A model generated the notes under the pieces. It did no database searches, was not told the origin of the DNA, and saw nothing but the letters and a program-made list of their open reading frames with translations. Positions 11,142 through 21,878 of a stretch of 64,000 nucleotides of DNA are shown here, piece after piece; position 1 is the first letter of the stretch; each line of letters begins with the position of its first letter. Source of the stretch: Odontomyia ornata (lineage: Eukaryota; Arthropoda; Insecta; Diptera; Stratiomyidae); assembly GCA_963969285.1 (NCBI GenBank), contig OZ017738.1:240138132-240202131 (forward strand), given 5' to 3'. The position numbers were made by a program, and so were the translations under genes.

Positions 11142-12475
11142 TGTTACGATAGGAATTTCTCAAACGATTCGAGAACATTACCGGTCCACTACAACATAGC
11201 TTTTCGAGTATAACAGAAAATAGAACAGTGGAAACAACAAACAATATTTAATAGAAAATCGAACAGTTGATACAACAACCTAGATTTAAAAGAAAAGAGA
11301 ACAGTTGATACAAAAACCTAGTTTTCATAGAAAATAGAACAGTTGATACAACAACCCAGTTTCCATAGAAAATAGAACAGTGGAAATAACAAACTAGTTT
11401 CCATAGAAAATAAAACAGTGGAGACAACAACCTCGTACCACTGTTCCAATACAATAAGCTTATTTAGAAACATTGATCGTAATGATATCCAAGACAACGG
11501 CAACGACAGTGAGGTACAAATTAATTCTTTCCCACGACTTAGGGTGAGACAATTTTGCTCAGATAGCAAAAATAACACATATAAACAGCGAAGCAGGCTG
11601 GGAAAATTCAAGTGACTATCAGTAGTCGCCTCGAGTGGTTGGCTTCGCCTACTCATTAACTAGAAAACCAGTTGGTCTTGCACCTTGTCCTTTCTGGTTG
11701 GCCTTGCGCATAGACAACTTTCCTTAAAACCTTTCTGTTGGTTGGCTCTGCCTAACAGATTGGTTGAAAACCAGTTGACCTTTCGCCTGGTTTTGTTCTG
11801 GTTGGCTAAGTGCCAGATCCGTCTTTCCATATCTAGGTGCTCAGGTTGACTATTTGCCTAAAGCCCTGGATGCCGCCAGGACCAAGTTTGGCAGAGGCCA
11901 TTACAGGACACCTCTAAGCCGGCGCCAGACCAATCAGCATCGCTGAATACCGGGCCCGGCAGAAGAAGCCGCTCGATACCAACGTCGTAGAGGGCAAACC
12001 AACAGCATTGCGTGGAGGGTGGCAGGTGCAGTTACGCCAGTGCGAAGCAGTTACGACAATGCATCCACCAAGGTCGCAACAACTGCAGCGGAGTGTGATA
12101 AGTTCCGGCGCCTGGTCAGTGAACTGCGGCAGGGTACCGGTGTCGCATGCAAATGCACAAACAGACCGGGAAGGGCAAGGTGGCCACCCACCACGACATG
12201 CCGAACAGGCGGCCCCCGACCAACGAGGCAACGCGCAAAACAAAACAGGACGACAGCAGAAGTCCAATAATTATTAAATTGAAATATGTAAATTGTACAT
12301 ATAGAACAAAAAAAAATTTAAATAAAAACAGCATGGTTACAAGGAATAGACCCTATCTTTAACTGAAGTGGGATGAAAGAGTCTGAGTGGGAATTGATAT
12401 AGGTAAGTGTGTTGGAGTGAAGCAATAAGGCTTTATGACTCTGATAATAGGGTTATAAAAAATAAGAATATAACA
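11142..12475. mobile_element. LTR-like insert (solo LTR candidate), copy A
   Basis: A 1,334-bp sequence begins TGTTACGATAGG and ends AATATAACA, giving inverted ends TGTTA/TAACA. It is flanked by CCATT (11,137-11,141) and CCTTT (12,476-12,480), which match at four of five bases. It interrupts the Gypsy reading frame between RNase H (ending HRK) and NIVPDTL. Removing it with one flank restores an uninterrupted frame, as expected for an insertion with a 5-bp target duplication. Inside are a 38-bp minisatellite, a GC-richer part with short open frames on both strands (11,870-12,270) and an A-rich tail (12,290-12,335). It is present at the same site in copies B (18,561-19,986) and C (40,930-41,936). 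No matching second LTR or internal region is in the window; a different kind of element is possible. Confidence 0.7.
11211..11447. repeat. 38-bp minisatellite, copy A
   Basis: About six degenerate tandem units of about 38 bp (core ATAGAAAATAGAACAG, then TTGATACAACAACC or TGGAAACAACAAAC) lie inside the LTR-like insert. The last unit ends at CTCGTACC. The same array is found at 18,607-18,836 in copy B and is deleted from copy C. Confidence 0.85.
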
Positions 12476-12480
12476 CCTTT

Positions 12481-13440
12481 TCGGTGTCTGATGGAAGACT
12501 TGAACCCTTACAGTTTCAGAGCCAATCAGGCCAGACGTCCGTAAAGGTCTATGATGATTTCAAACTGGTGGCATTTGGCGCACGCTCGGAATTTCTTGAC
12601 AGCCACAACCGCTGCCAAACATTCTTGCTCAGATAGGGTGTGGTTCTTTTGGGCCGAGCTCAGTTTACTGGACATGAAAGCAATGGGAGCTTCCTCTCCC
12701 TCTTCGGGCAATTGTACAAGCACGGCTCGAACTCCATGTTGACTTGCGTCAACGTGAATGGAGAAGGGTTTCTGAAAGTTGGGGCTGTGCAAGACTGGAG
12801 CAGATGTTAAGGCTTGTTTGAGCTCTTCAAATGCCTTTCGACTGAGTTCGGTCCAGATAAACTTCCCTTTCCGGAGCATGTCCGACAGAGGTGCTGAAAC
12901 TGTTGCGGAATTCCAAATGAACCTTCGGTACCAACCACACACTCCAAGGAAACGTTGTAGCTGCTTAGCGGTTTTCGGTAAGGGAAACTCATCAACCGCC
13001 CGAGTTTTGTCTGGAGCCGTTTTGAAAGTACAATGTCCGATAACATGTCCGACTTAGTTCATGACAAACTTACTTTTCTAGACGTCGTAGGTGAGTCCCG
13101 CCCTACTGATATGCAGGGCTACTTCTTGTAACAGTAGAAGACGTTGCTCAAACGTTTCCATGATGAGTAGAAGGTCATTCAGGTGCACGAGCGCTTAGTG
13201 TTTAAGATGAGGTGGAAGTACTTTTTCCATCAGCTGGGTCATCGCAAGGCATTGTGACGAACTGATATAGTGGTCGTTCGGGCACTGTGAAAGCGGTCTT
13301 ATCCCTCGACCCTTCATCGAGTGGAATTTGCCAGAATGCATCTTTTACGTTGAGACTTGTAATAAAGTTTGCTTTCGGCAGTCTCCCCAATATTCCATCT
13401 ATGAGCGGAAGAGGATAAGCGTCTTTAAAGGTAATCGACG
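12481..13440 (-). pseudogene. Gypsy copy A, RNase H and RT part of pol
   Basis: On the minus strand, RT is readable near 13,200-13,390 (GRLPKANFITSLNVKDAFWQ, DEGSRDKTAFTVP, YQFVTMP). It is followed by decayed sequence where the YxDD block should be, then a good stretch from 12,940 to 12,530 (CGWYRRFI, LSDMLRKGKFIWTEL, KAFEELKQALTSAPVL) and RNase H (FSIHVDASQHGVRAVLVQ, FMSSKLSSAQKNHTLSEQE). The catalytic RNase H Asp in VDAS is present. At 13,440 the sequence jumps directly to the Gypsy leader block, so protease and Gag have been deleted from this copy. Confidence 0.85.
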
Positions 13441-14080
13441 TTTATTGGGCGTGCGTTTCATTGACATTTTCTGCAAAGAACTTAGTCCTAACGTTCATAT
13501 TTATAATAATTAGTAAACCTAGGGGAGATATATAAAAATTACAAAAATTAAAAATAACAAAAAAAATTCTATCAAAAATATATGCAAAAATGGTAATTAT
13601 AGATTTATCATGAGAAAACTGGGTCTTTCCCTTCATCTGTCCCCTTCCCAGGCAAGGACACCAATGGTGAGTTCTTCTGCGTTATAGACTACTCTCTTGG
13701 TGCACCATAAGAATCAGGGCTTGGAAGTGCTCTCTCATATGCAACCTTTGACCAGGAGCAGCTTATTAGCTCAGGGTTGACTCTGACCCACAAGCAGTGC
13801 GTGTCTTATCATGGATAGTCACGGACTAGCTAAGCAGCTAATCACGTGAAATCAAAATCAATATAATGGAGGACACTTACGCACTGCTGATTTGCTTGCT
13901 TCCGAAGACACATAAGGACTCTAATATCACTTGGCCCTGCTAGTCATACAATGGTGGTAAACCACCAAAGTGTAAGTCAAAAGCAGGTCCAAACGATATT
14001 GATGTTCGAGGACAACACACGTTCGCAAGTTATTAAGTTTGTGGGGCACAATTTGTACAATATCCTTCAGTGGTCACCTA
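13440..14080. repeat. Gypsy leader block "gamma", copy 1
   Basis: This non-coding block lies beyond the Gag end of the minus-strand Gypsy. It begins TTTATTGGGCGTGCGTTTCA and is repeated at 44,887-45,540, with its distal part at 28,470-28,790. It contains the phrase CACGGACTAGCTAAGCAGC and probably holds the 5' untranslated region and perhaps part of an LTR of the Gypsy element. I could not define LTR ends or a convincing PBS. Confidence 0.6.
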
Positions 14081-14560
14081 CCCCCTATTTTTTCCAACTA
14101 TATTCATGGCGCAAATTTCAAAGATGCTTGTAAACTTGAAACGCGTTCACCATGTTATATCATTTCTTCAAAGTGGCAAAATAACGGTTTTGTGATAATT
14201 TAATGCATTTATTTCCAGCCGTGTGGTTTCTCCATTTGTATCTATTATTACTTTACTGAATTCTAAGTGTACCTCACTTTCCTTTTGAATTAGGCTCGGA
14301 TTTCGGAATTTCAATTTTTCCACTCTTAACAGGCTTGGTTCTTAACAATAATTTTATTCATAAACATCTCTATCAAAGCGTTTTTTCAAATCATTAATGA
14401 ATTCATTGAGTAAAACATATTGTACTTTAAATTATTATTAAAATCTTTAATTTTTGTATGTTTTACTTTCGCTTTAATGAGCAATAAAATACACTCATAA
14501 AAAATATAAAAATAAATATGAATAATAAATGATAACTTAAAATATGTGCTATGATTATAT
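14080..14560. repeat. AT-rich spacer block of the array unit, copy 2
   Basis: It matches 6,480-7,010 and 46,320-46,803 in the same order and orientation. Block alpha is missing here, so leader block gamma joins this spacer directly near 14,085. It is non-coding. Confidence 0.65.
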
Positions 14561-14659
14561 ACTCACACTTCCAAAAATACTCGTAATTACACCTTGCGAC
14601 ACAAGAAAATTAACCTCACGCAAGCAAACTAAAATTCGAAATAAATTCAAGATTAAATA

Positions 14660-15870
14660 AAAAACAAAACCACTTGCAATTTGTGCTTGACTACGACTGG
14701 TGATACATCTAGACTTACGGCATCATTGACGAGCACTCGTTGACGATGTGCTGGTTTCAAATTGATCATTGTTACATTTACATTCTCCCTTCTAATCACA
14801 AACTAGAGCTTCCGTATTCGATAGAAAACAAAAGGAACGAATCAAATTAGAAACTATGCACTTTTCATATATCTTTTGAATCTTATCATTTTCATCAATT
14901 TCAAATAGGGATACAAGTTTATAACAATAAGATTTTCAGAAGCTACTAATAATGCACACTCATAGCCCGCATAACCATTTACTACATACCAGAAACTATA
15001 TTTCCAGTAAAGAAATTTACTTTGATTAGTTATCCCTAAAATTAATTTTTGCTTTGCATAACTGACCTCTGCAAGGCATTTTCCATTTGGAAAACTGTCC
15101 TTCTGATCCACTGGTTTGACCGGTAAAGAAATAATCGGATATCACATGAGATATAATATTTCCATCGCTGCTGGTAGAGAATAAAATTTTTGATATTACA
15201 TCAAATTCGAAATACAAAATTGTAGACCCGAAATGATGGCGTCGTTCAAAAATTAAATCATCATTGACATCCCAAATGCAAACATATGAATCTTCTCCAG
15301 CTGATACAAGGAAAGGTTTACCAGCATTTTCTTCAGTTTTTGCTTTGAAAACTCTTGCGTTATGGCCGAAACACTGCGAATAAGCAAAATTTGTGCTATT
15401 TCGAAGTTTGTTAGGCCTTTGATCTTCCGAAATCGTATACAATCTCACTGATCCATCATCTGATTTTGCTGCTATGAGTAATTGCTTTAGATTAACATCA
15501 ATGGAAAAAAATTACTCCACTGTGGCCAGATATACGCCAAAGTATAAGTTCATGGATTAGCTGATTGCACCTACTTTAGCACATTGTGGCTTCCACGCAA
15601 ATAATTCACCAAATGCGGTACCCGCGAAAACCATCGCTTCCAAGAGTGTTATCTCCACTACTGTTGAGTAATATATTGTCGATTTGTCAATGCGTGAGGA
15701 TCGCCCCTCTAATATTTCTCGTTCTCCATCCACTAATATAAAAGAGTCCATTATTATTGTATACAAATATGATTTCTGTGGACGCAACACAAAGGACAAT
15801 TACTTAGATCTCGTTGGTACGCACGCCACGTACCGAATTTGCAAGACGAATCGACTGAAACATTGTTAGC
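14660..15870 (-). pseudogene. WDR6-like: WDR6-like WD-repeat gene fragment, copy 2
   Basis: This copy shows the family best. A 140-codon open stretch (15,026-15,448) reads RLYTISEDQRPNKL, then CFGHNARVFKAK, then FLVSAGEDSYVCIWD and STSSDGNIISHVISDYFF. The spacing of GHxARVF, SAGEDxxxxIWD and the S-DG pair fits two adjacent WD40 blades of WDR6, the tRNA-methylation partner protein. Further upstream on the minus strand are VFAGTAFGELFAWKPQ (about 15,590-15,640) and DSFILVDGEREI (about 15,715-15,755); downstream are VDQKDSFPNGK and GYAGYECALLVAS. Compared with copies 1 and 3 about 150 bp are deleted near 15,715. The intron-donor position near 14,685 reads GCAAGT instead of GTAAGT. Stops (for example around 15,510) show that it is not functional. 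Confidence 0.7.
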
Positions 15871-15879
15871 TGTCACTTC

Positions 15880-17405
15880 ACAACCTCGCGTTCACTGGTC
15901 GTTGGTTTGTAAAGGGACAAACTACCAAAACGACAAGTGAAAATTCTTCACAAACAACAAAAGTATTACGAGAATAGCTTTCTTCTCATTTTGGGTGAAG
16001 AGGGAGGCGCCGTTCAATTCATTTGTACATTTTGATTTAATTTTGCATTTTCCGATATTTGATAATTTCTGAAGTGAATTATAAAATGTAAGTGCAGAGT
16101 ATAACGAGTGGGACAAGATGAAAATTTGGGTTTTTTCCGAAGAAATTTACAGGGAAAATCCGAGACATTTACATAACCGGGGATGTTGTAACGTCCACTC
16201 TCGCGCTTGATTGAATCGAATTTGAAACCGTGCACACTGCAACGTTGAATTGTTTTCAAAGTCTAAGTCGTTGCTCTTAATTTTCCTATTGCAAAAACAA
16301 AGCACTCCAAAGAGCATGTAGTCAATTTTGAAATGATAAATGTTTATCAAATCTATCTAATCCTGTTGTTTCCCACCATTTGACACTAAATTCCCTCTGG
16401 AGACTTTAAACTACAACCAATCATGAATGATTACACGTGAATTAGAAACAACGGCGTAGATATTTTTTTTTGACAATTTTATCGGTAATTTAAATGCACA
16501 ATTTTATCGGTAATTTAAATGCACTAAGCACAGAGCGTTTTTTCTCGGATGAACAAATAGAACGAGCGGATCCGTGACAACTAAATTTCAAGTTAAGGTT
16601 CGAATTTGAAACCGTGCCAACTGCACCGTGATTAAGTAAGATGGCGTAAGAGTCAGAACACTTATCCACTGTCGCCAATCGCGAGCTCTTCTTCGCACTC
16701 TCAGAAGATTTGCACGGGACTACGACACATGTCCAGTGCGAGAACTCTCGTCGTTTGTCCGTAACTTCGAGCACACGAAAAAGTAAAATGCAATTACGAT
16801 TGCGATGGCCAAGTAAATTTGGCTAAGTTCAATGAATTTAAACATGGTTTTTTCTTCTAAAAATTTTCCCGTGTATCCTCGTCGTTTTGCGGCACTGTCG
16901 AAATTGCATTGTTTCCCTTGCTGGTGCGATTTTCATGACGTCCGCCATGCATGGTGTTCTGCAGTAGGCTCCCCGTTGTTGCAGCTCGTCGTCTTGCGGG
17001 GCCCCTCAGAACGGCAGTCGACAAGCCTTCCATCCACTTTCCATTGCATTGCGAAAGTGCAATTCGTGGATAAGCTCCGTTGTAAAGGGAGTTGCCGTTT
17101 CCAGATTTCAATGGCAAATTTGAATGATTAATATTATTTTAAATTTACAATTGAAATTTTGATCAGCATTATGGTGGTTTTCGAGCAGTTTGCTTATGCG
17201 ACTACTCGATTACTACACTACTAATTTTCTCGCGATCCCAAGAAGACGAGGATCTTCAGGTGGAAAATCGATTGTGTTCGATTAGCGATTAGCGGACGAA
17301 CAGACTGACGCGAATACTTCCGACTTGCTACAAATGGGTAAACTCTGCGTGTGAGTGAAACTAAGTACGGCTGGACAAAACAGACGTATATAAACGTAAA
17401 TAAAT
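15880..17405. repeat. Upstream block "beta" of the array unit, copy 2
   Basis: It corresponds to 8,470-9,995 and 56,940-58,120. A 25-bp segment (ATTTTATCGGTAATTTAAAT...) is duplicated in tandem at about 16,478-16,522, only in this copy. As in copy 1, no gene can be supported. Confidence 0.6.
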
Positions 17406-18555
17406 AAATAAACTACCGACACTGGCCTTCAGCGTGATATACCCCTACTTCTTTCCCCGATAGGTCGGTGAGGAAGTAACGATTGGGTCCTATAACCTTC
17501 TGTACACAGCTTTTCAAGAAATCCCGATCTATGTTGGCGTTGTGATGCCCAGCCGTGTCACTTTGGAGGAAAATGCGACAAGAAACCTCATCCCTTTCTT
17601 TAAAATCGGAAGGTCGAGACCTCACTTTGTAATGTGCCTCATTTCCACGTCCTGCGGCCTTTATCTTCCGTCCGATTTGTTAACGGGTGTCTCTTAAACG
17701 TTTGTGGGGTTCCAGCGCAACGGTGGGGCCTCTCAAACGCTTCAATAGAGGTAGAAGCCTGTATGATTTGTCATGGCAAACCATGTGCTGCTTAAAGGCG
17801 GCAAAGTGAGGCGGGACATCGGTGACGGAATGATAAGATGCCCGCAGTGCGCAAGTTATGGTGGACAATCTGCGCCTCAATACTCGACTCTTTTAAAATT
17901 TCACAATGGATGGAGTCGTGAATTTGCGAATACGTTCCACCAGTGAGAATTTCGAGAGCTGGTCGAGCACAACTAAAGCTCCGATGTGTCCCATAGAAGA
18001 ACGAGGATATGGGCCAAGTAGATCTATATACAGACGTTGGAATACGCGCTCCGGAACGTTGAGTTGACCCATAGGAGGTCAAAGAGGCTGCTTGGGAGCC
18101 TTGGTACCTTAACATGTCTCACAGATGCTGACGTAGTCTTTTACCTGGGATGACATTTTAGGCCAAAAGAAGTATTTCTTAAGACGCCCAAGCGTCCGAC
18201 CGTAACCACCGTTGGCACTTAGTGGGTGGTCGTGTGCAACGGGATCAGATTATGAGTCATTTCCTCTGTCACCCAGAGTTTTCAGGACACTTCTTCTTGC
18301 CATGGATCACCGGTTGCGTATTCATGGATCACCGGTTGCGTATTCATTTCGTCGATCAACGTAGCTGTCTATCACTTTAAAATCAGGCAACTGTGTTTGT
18401 TGGGTTACGAATGTTTGCCTCAACTTGTTGTAGCTGTCTGACTTAAAATGCGAGCTGTCTAAGTTTATCTCAATTGGATCATCGGCATTCACGGTCCATT
18501 CTGCTCCCTCGGGTGAAAACATTCACGAGAGAGTATCGGGCACGATGTTCTGGGT
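17405..18555 (-). pseudogene. Gypsy copy B, integrase end of pol
   Basis: On the minus strand, the linker DSSHFKSDSYNKLRQ (about 18,400-18,450) and the region leading into the zinc-binding domain are readable. The core is partly deleted at about 17,880, losing the stretch that holds the second catalytic Asp in copy A. The C-terminal half, deleted in copy A, is kept: ITCALRASYHSVTDV (about 17,815-17,860), and the chromodomain-less GPY/F-type end with RDEVSCRI, VIGPNRYFLTDLSGKEVGVYHAE (17,413-17,590). A 24-bp phrase (CATGGATCACCGGTTGCGTA) is duplicated at about 18,300-18,345. The complementary deletions in A and B show independent decay after duplication. Confidence 0.85.
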
Positions 18556-18606
18556 CCATTTGTTACGATACAGCACATTATTCATCCACTACAAGATAGC
18601 TTTTCA

Positions 18607-18836
18607 AGTATAACAGAAAATAGAAAAGTGGAAACAACAAACTAGATTTCATAGAAAATAGAGCAGTTGATACAACAACCTAGATTTCATAGAAAACAGA
18701 ACAGTTGATACAACAACCTAGTTTTCATAGAAAATAGAACAGTTGATACAACAACCCAGTTTCCACAGAAAATAGAACAGTGGAAACAACAAACTGGTTT
18801 TCATAGAAAATATAACAGTGGAGACAACAACCTCGT
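18607..18836. repeat. 38-bp minisatellite, copy B
   Basis: Six tandem units of 38 bp, cleaner than in copy A; one unit runs from ATAGAAAATAGAGCAGTTGA to TAGATTTC. Alternating unit types (TTGATACAAC and TGGAAACAAC) occur in the same order as in copy A. Confidence 0.9.
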
Positions 18837-19593
18837 ACCACTGTTCCAATACAATAACCTTATTTAGAAACTTTGATCGCAATGATATCCAAGACAATGG
18901 CAACGGCAGTGAGGTACAAATTAATTCTTTCCCACAATTTAGGGAAAGAGACTATCATTAGTTGCTTTGAGTCGTTGGCTTCGCCTACTCATAAACTGGG
19001 AATACCAGTTCGCCTTGCGCCTTGTCCTGTCTAGTTTGCCTTGCGCATAGACAGCTTTCATTGAAACCTTTCTGTTGGTTGGCTTTGCCTAACAGATTCT
19101 TTTTTGTGGTCGGGAGGTGAATGCCATTCATGCACAGAGTGTGGGACTCCCATTCTCGAAAGAAGGTGATTGGACTACCCACTTAATACCTCCCCTGTCA
19201 ACCTGACAACCCAGCCTGGAACCGTTTGACACATTACTTTGGGCCAGGTCTCGTTGCCTAATAGATTGTTAAAAAACCAGTTGGCTTTGCGCCTGGTTTT
19301 GGTCTCGTTGGCTAAGTTCGTAGACCTGTCTTCCCATATCTAGGTGCTCTGATTGGCTATTTACCTAAAGCCCTAGATGCCGCTAGAACCAAGTTTGGCA
19401 GAGGCCATTGCAGAGTTTCCCAAGCCGGCCCTAAACCAATTAGCATCGCTGAATACCGGGCCCAATAGGGAGAAGCCGCTCGATATCAAGGTGGTAGAGG
19501 GGAAACCAACTGCAGGTGCAGTTACGACAACGCACCTGCGAAGCAAAACGACTGGCCAGTGAACTGTGGCGGGGTACCGGCGTCACAAGCAAA

Positions 19594-19803
19594 TGCAAAT
19601 ACAGACTGAGAAGGGCAAGGTGGCCACCCACCACGACATGCCAGACAGGCAGCCCCCGACCAACGAGGCAGCGTGCAAAACAAAACATGATGACAGCATG
19701 CAAATACAGACCGAGAAGGGCAAGGTGGCCACCCACCACGACATGCCAGACAGGCAGCCCCCGACCAACGAGGCAACGTGCAAAACAAAACATGATGACA
19801 GCA
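19594..19803. repeat. 105-bp tandem duplication
   Basis: Two nearly identical 105-bp units start TGCAAATACAGA at 19,594 and 19,699. The period is a multiple of three, so any frame passing through it keeps phase. Only copy B of the LTR-like insert has it. Confidence 0.95.
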
Positions 19804-19991
19804 GAAGTCCAATAGCTATTAAATTGAAATATGTAAATTGTAAATATAGAACATAAAAAAAATTAAATAAAAACAAAGTGCGATGACAGAGTCTGAGTGG
19901 GGAATTGATATAGGTAAGTGTGTTGGAAGGAAGCAATAAGGCTTTATGGCCTTAATAATAGGGCTATAAAAAATAAGAATATAAAACTTTT

Positions 19992-21118
19992 TCGGTATCT
20001 GATGGAAAACTTGAACCCATGCAGTTTAAGAGCCCATCGGGCCAGACGTCCATATAGGTCCACTTGGTTCATCAGCCATTGTCAAGAAGCGTGGTCTGTG
20101 AAGATTTCAAACTGGTGGCCTTCAACGTACGCTCGGAGTTTCTTGGCAGCCATCACCACTGCCAAACATTCTTGCTCGAGTACGGTGTAGTTCCTTTGGG
20201 CCGAGTTCAGTTTACTGGGCATGAAAGCATTGGAAGCTTCCTCTCCCTCTTCGGTCAATTGTACAAGCACGGCTCCAACTTCATGTTGACTTGCGTCCAA
20301 ATGAATGGACAAGGGTTTCTGAAAGTCAGGGCTATGCAAGACTGGAGCAAATGTTAGGCTTGTTTGAGCTCTTCAAATGCCTTTCGACTGAGTTCGGTCC
20401 AAATGAACTTCCTTTTCCGGAGCATGTCAGACAGAGGCGCTGAAACTGTTGCGTGATTCTGAACGAGCCTTTGATACCAACCACACACTCCAAGGATACG
20501 TTGTAACTGCTTAACGGTTTTCGCTAAGGGAAACTCATCAATCGCCCGAGTTTTGTCCGGAGACGTTTTGATAGTACCATGTCCGACAACATGTCCTAGG
20601 TATCGGACTTAGTTCATTACAAACTGACTTTTCTGGAGGTTGATGATGAGTCCCGCCTTATTGATATGCAAGACTACTTCTTGTAATAGAAGAAGATGTT
20701 GCTCAAACGTTTCCGTGATTAGTAGAAGATCATCCCGGTACACGAACGTTTGGTGTTTAAGATGAGGTGGAATTACTTTGTCCATCAGCCAGGTCATCGC
20801 TTGCAGTGCAAGACACAGGCCAAAAGGCATTGTGACGAACTGATATGGTGGTCGCCCAGGCACGGTGAAAGCGGTCTTATCCCTCGATCCTTCATCGAGA
20901 GGAATTTGCTAGAACGCATCTTTTACGTTGAGACTTGTAATAAAGTTTGCTTTCGGCAGCCTCCCCAATATTCCATCTATGAGCAGAAGAGGATAAGTGT
21001 CTTCAAAGGTCACTGCATTGACTTTCCGGGCATCTAGACAAGGACGAAGTTTACCTGGTGTCACCACCAAGGTTACCGGTAAGGACCAGGCACTTTGGGA
21101 CTCCTCTATAACCCCCAA
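19992..21118 (-). pseudogene. Gypsy copy B, RNase H and RT part of pol
   Basis: Minus strand. RT starts near 21,110 with the LRPCLDARKVNAVTFEDTYP block and GRLPKANFITSLNVKDAF. It continues with PYQFVTMPFGLCLALQAMT and VYRDDLLLITETFEQH at about 20,700-20,745, which keeps both catalytic aspartates but has Arg at the x position. The tether and RNase H follow (SIHLDASQHEVGAVLVQLTEEGEE, FMPSKLNSAQRNY, FEIFTDHAS), and downstream WALKLHGFKF and the HRK end where the LTR-like insert begins. Stops occur near 20,610, 20,910 and 20,085. The rest of this Gypsy copy (RT linker, protease, Gag) lies at 26,503-28,470, beyond the R1-like insertion. Confidence 0.88.
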
Positions 21119-21129
21119 CTCTAGTATCC

Positions 21130-21300
21130 TTCCCGCAGGGGGAATGCCGGTCGATAAGAGCACTCTTGGAGGCTAGCATTCTTTGGGGAGTTTCGCCCTA
21201 CGTACCCGAGGAAATTCCCGCAGGGGGAATGCCGGTCGACAAGAAAACTCTTGGAGGCTAGCATTCTTTGGGGAGCGCCGCCCCCACGGTCCCGAGGATA
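21130..21300 (+). repeat. 85-bp tandem repeat in the R1-like 5' UTR
   Basis: Two units begin TTCCCGCAGGGGGAATGCCG at 21,130 and 21,215. The first ends at 21,214 and the second decays after about 85 bp. Tandem 5' units can act as promoter modules in non-LTR elements; that role is an inference here. Confidence 0.9.
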
Positions 21301-21878
21301 TGGGGGGTGCCGTGAGGTTCCCTCCTGGGATGACAGGTAACGACTCTGACTGCATCTGGACTACGCTTTGGACAACAAACTGGAATTCACGCTTTGGGCT
21401 GGCGGATGTGATGGTTTGGACCTAGTTGCTTTGCACAGTAGCGCCGAGGTGAAACTCGTGTGTGAACGGCTCCATTTCAACGATCATACCGTCTCCGTCC
21501 CGATAAAACCTTGGCAGGCGTCGGAGTACGTTCGAAGTTCGCACCATTGGGTTGGTGGTGTATGTTCGGTTGAGACGGACTCCCGATCAGCGCTGGTCTG
21601 GCTCTGAGCACTTGTCCCCATAAGTGCTTGTGCTAACCCTCGCATGGCCTCCCTGCTCTACAAAGATAACCGTGGGACCACAAAGGCGACTACACACATG
21701 AACGGAGAAAGCAGCTCCGAGGGGGATCCAACACAACTGGAGCAAACAAAATCAAAAGACAAAACATCCAAAAACAGAAACAAATAATAACAACGACGAC
21801 GCAACCAGAGGTTGCAGCCACGATGTTAACAGTGCATCGAAAGCGCTACTAGCCACGACAAAAACTAAGAATAACACA

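Larger units (their letters stand above)
18561..19986. mobile_element. LTR-like insert, copy B
   Basis: This is the same insert at the same Gypsy codon as in copy A: it starts TGTTACGATA, is flanked on the left by CCATT (18,556-18,560), and ends ATATAAAA next to CTTTT. It includes the 38-bp minisatellite (18,607-18,836). It is longer than copy A because of an internal 105-bp tandem duplication (19,594-19,698 and 19,699-19,803). Confidence 0.7.

Noticed and set aside
11211..11447. CRISPR-like or regulatory repeat cluster
   Set aside because: The 38-bp units are contiguous and degenerate, as in a minisatellite.
11142..12475. DNA transposon (MITE) instead of a solo LTR
   Set aside because: Inverted ends are only 5 bp (TGTTA/TAACA) and the flanking duplication is 5 bp, which fits LTRs better. 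Not excluded, hence moderate confidence.
15026..15448. Functional WD-repeat gene
   Set aside because: Only two blades are open, flanking coding pieces carry stops, and two further decayed copies exist; treated as a pseudogene.
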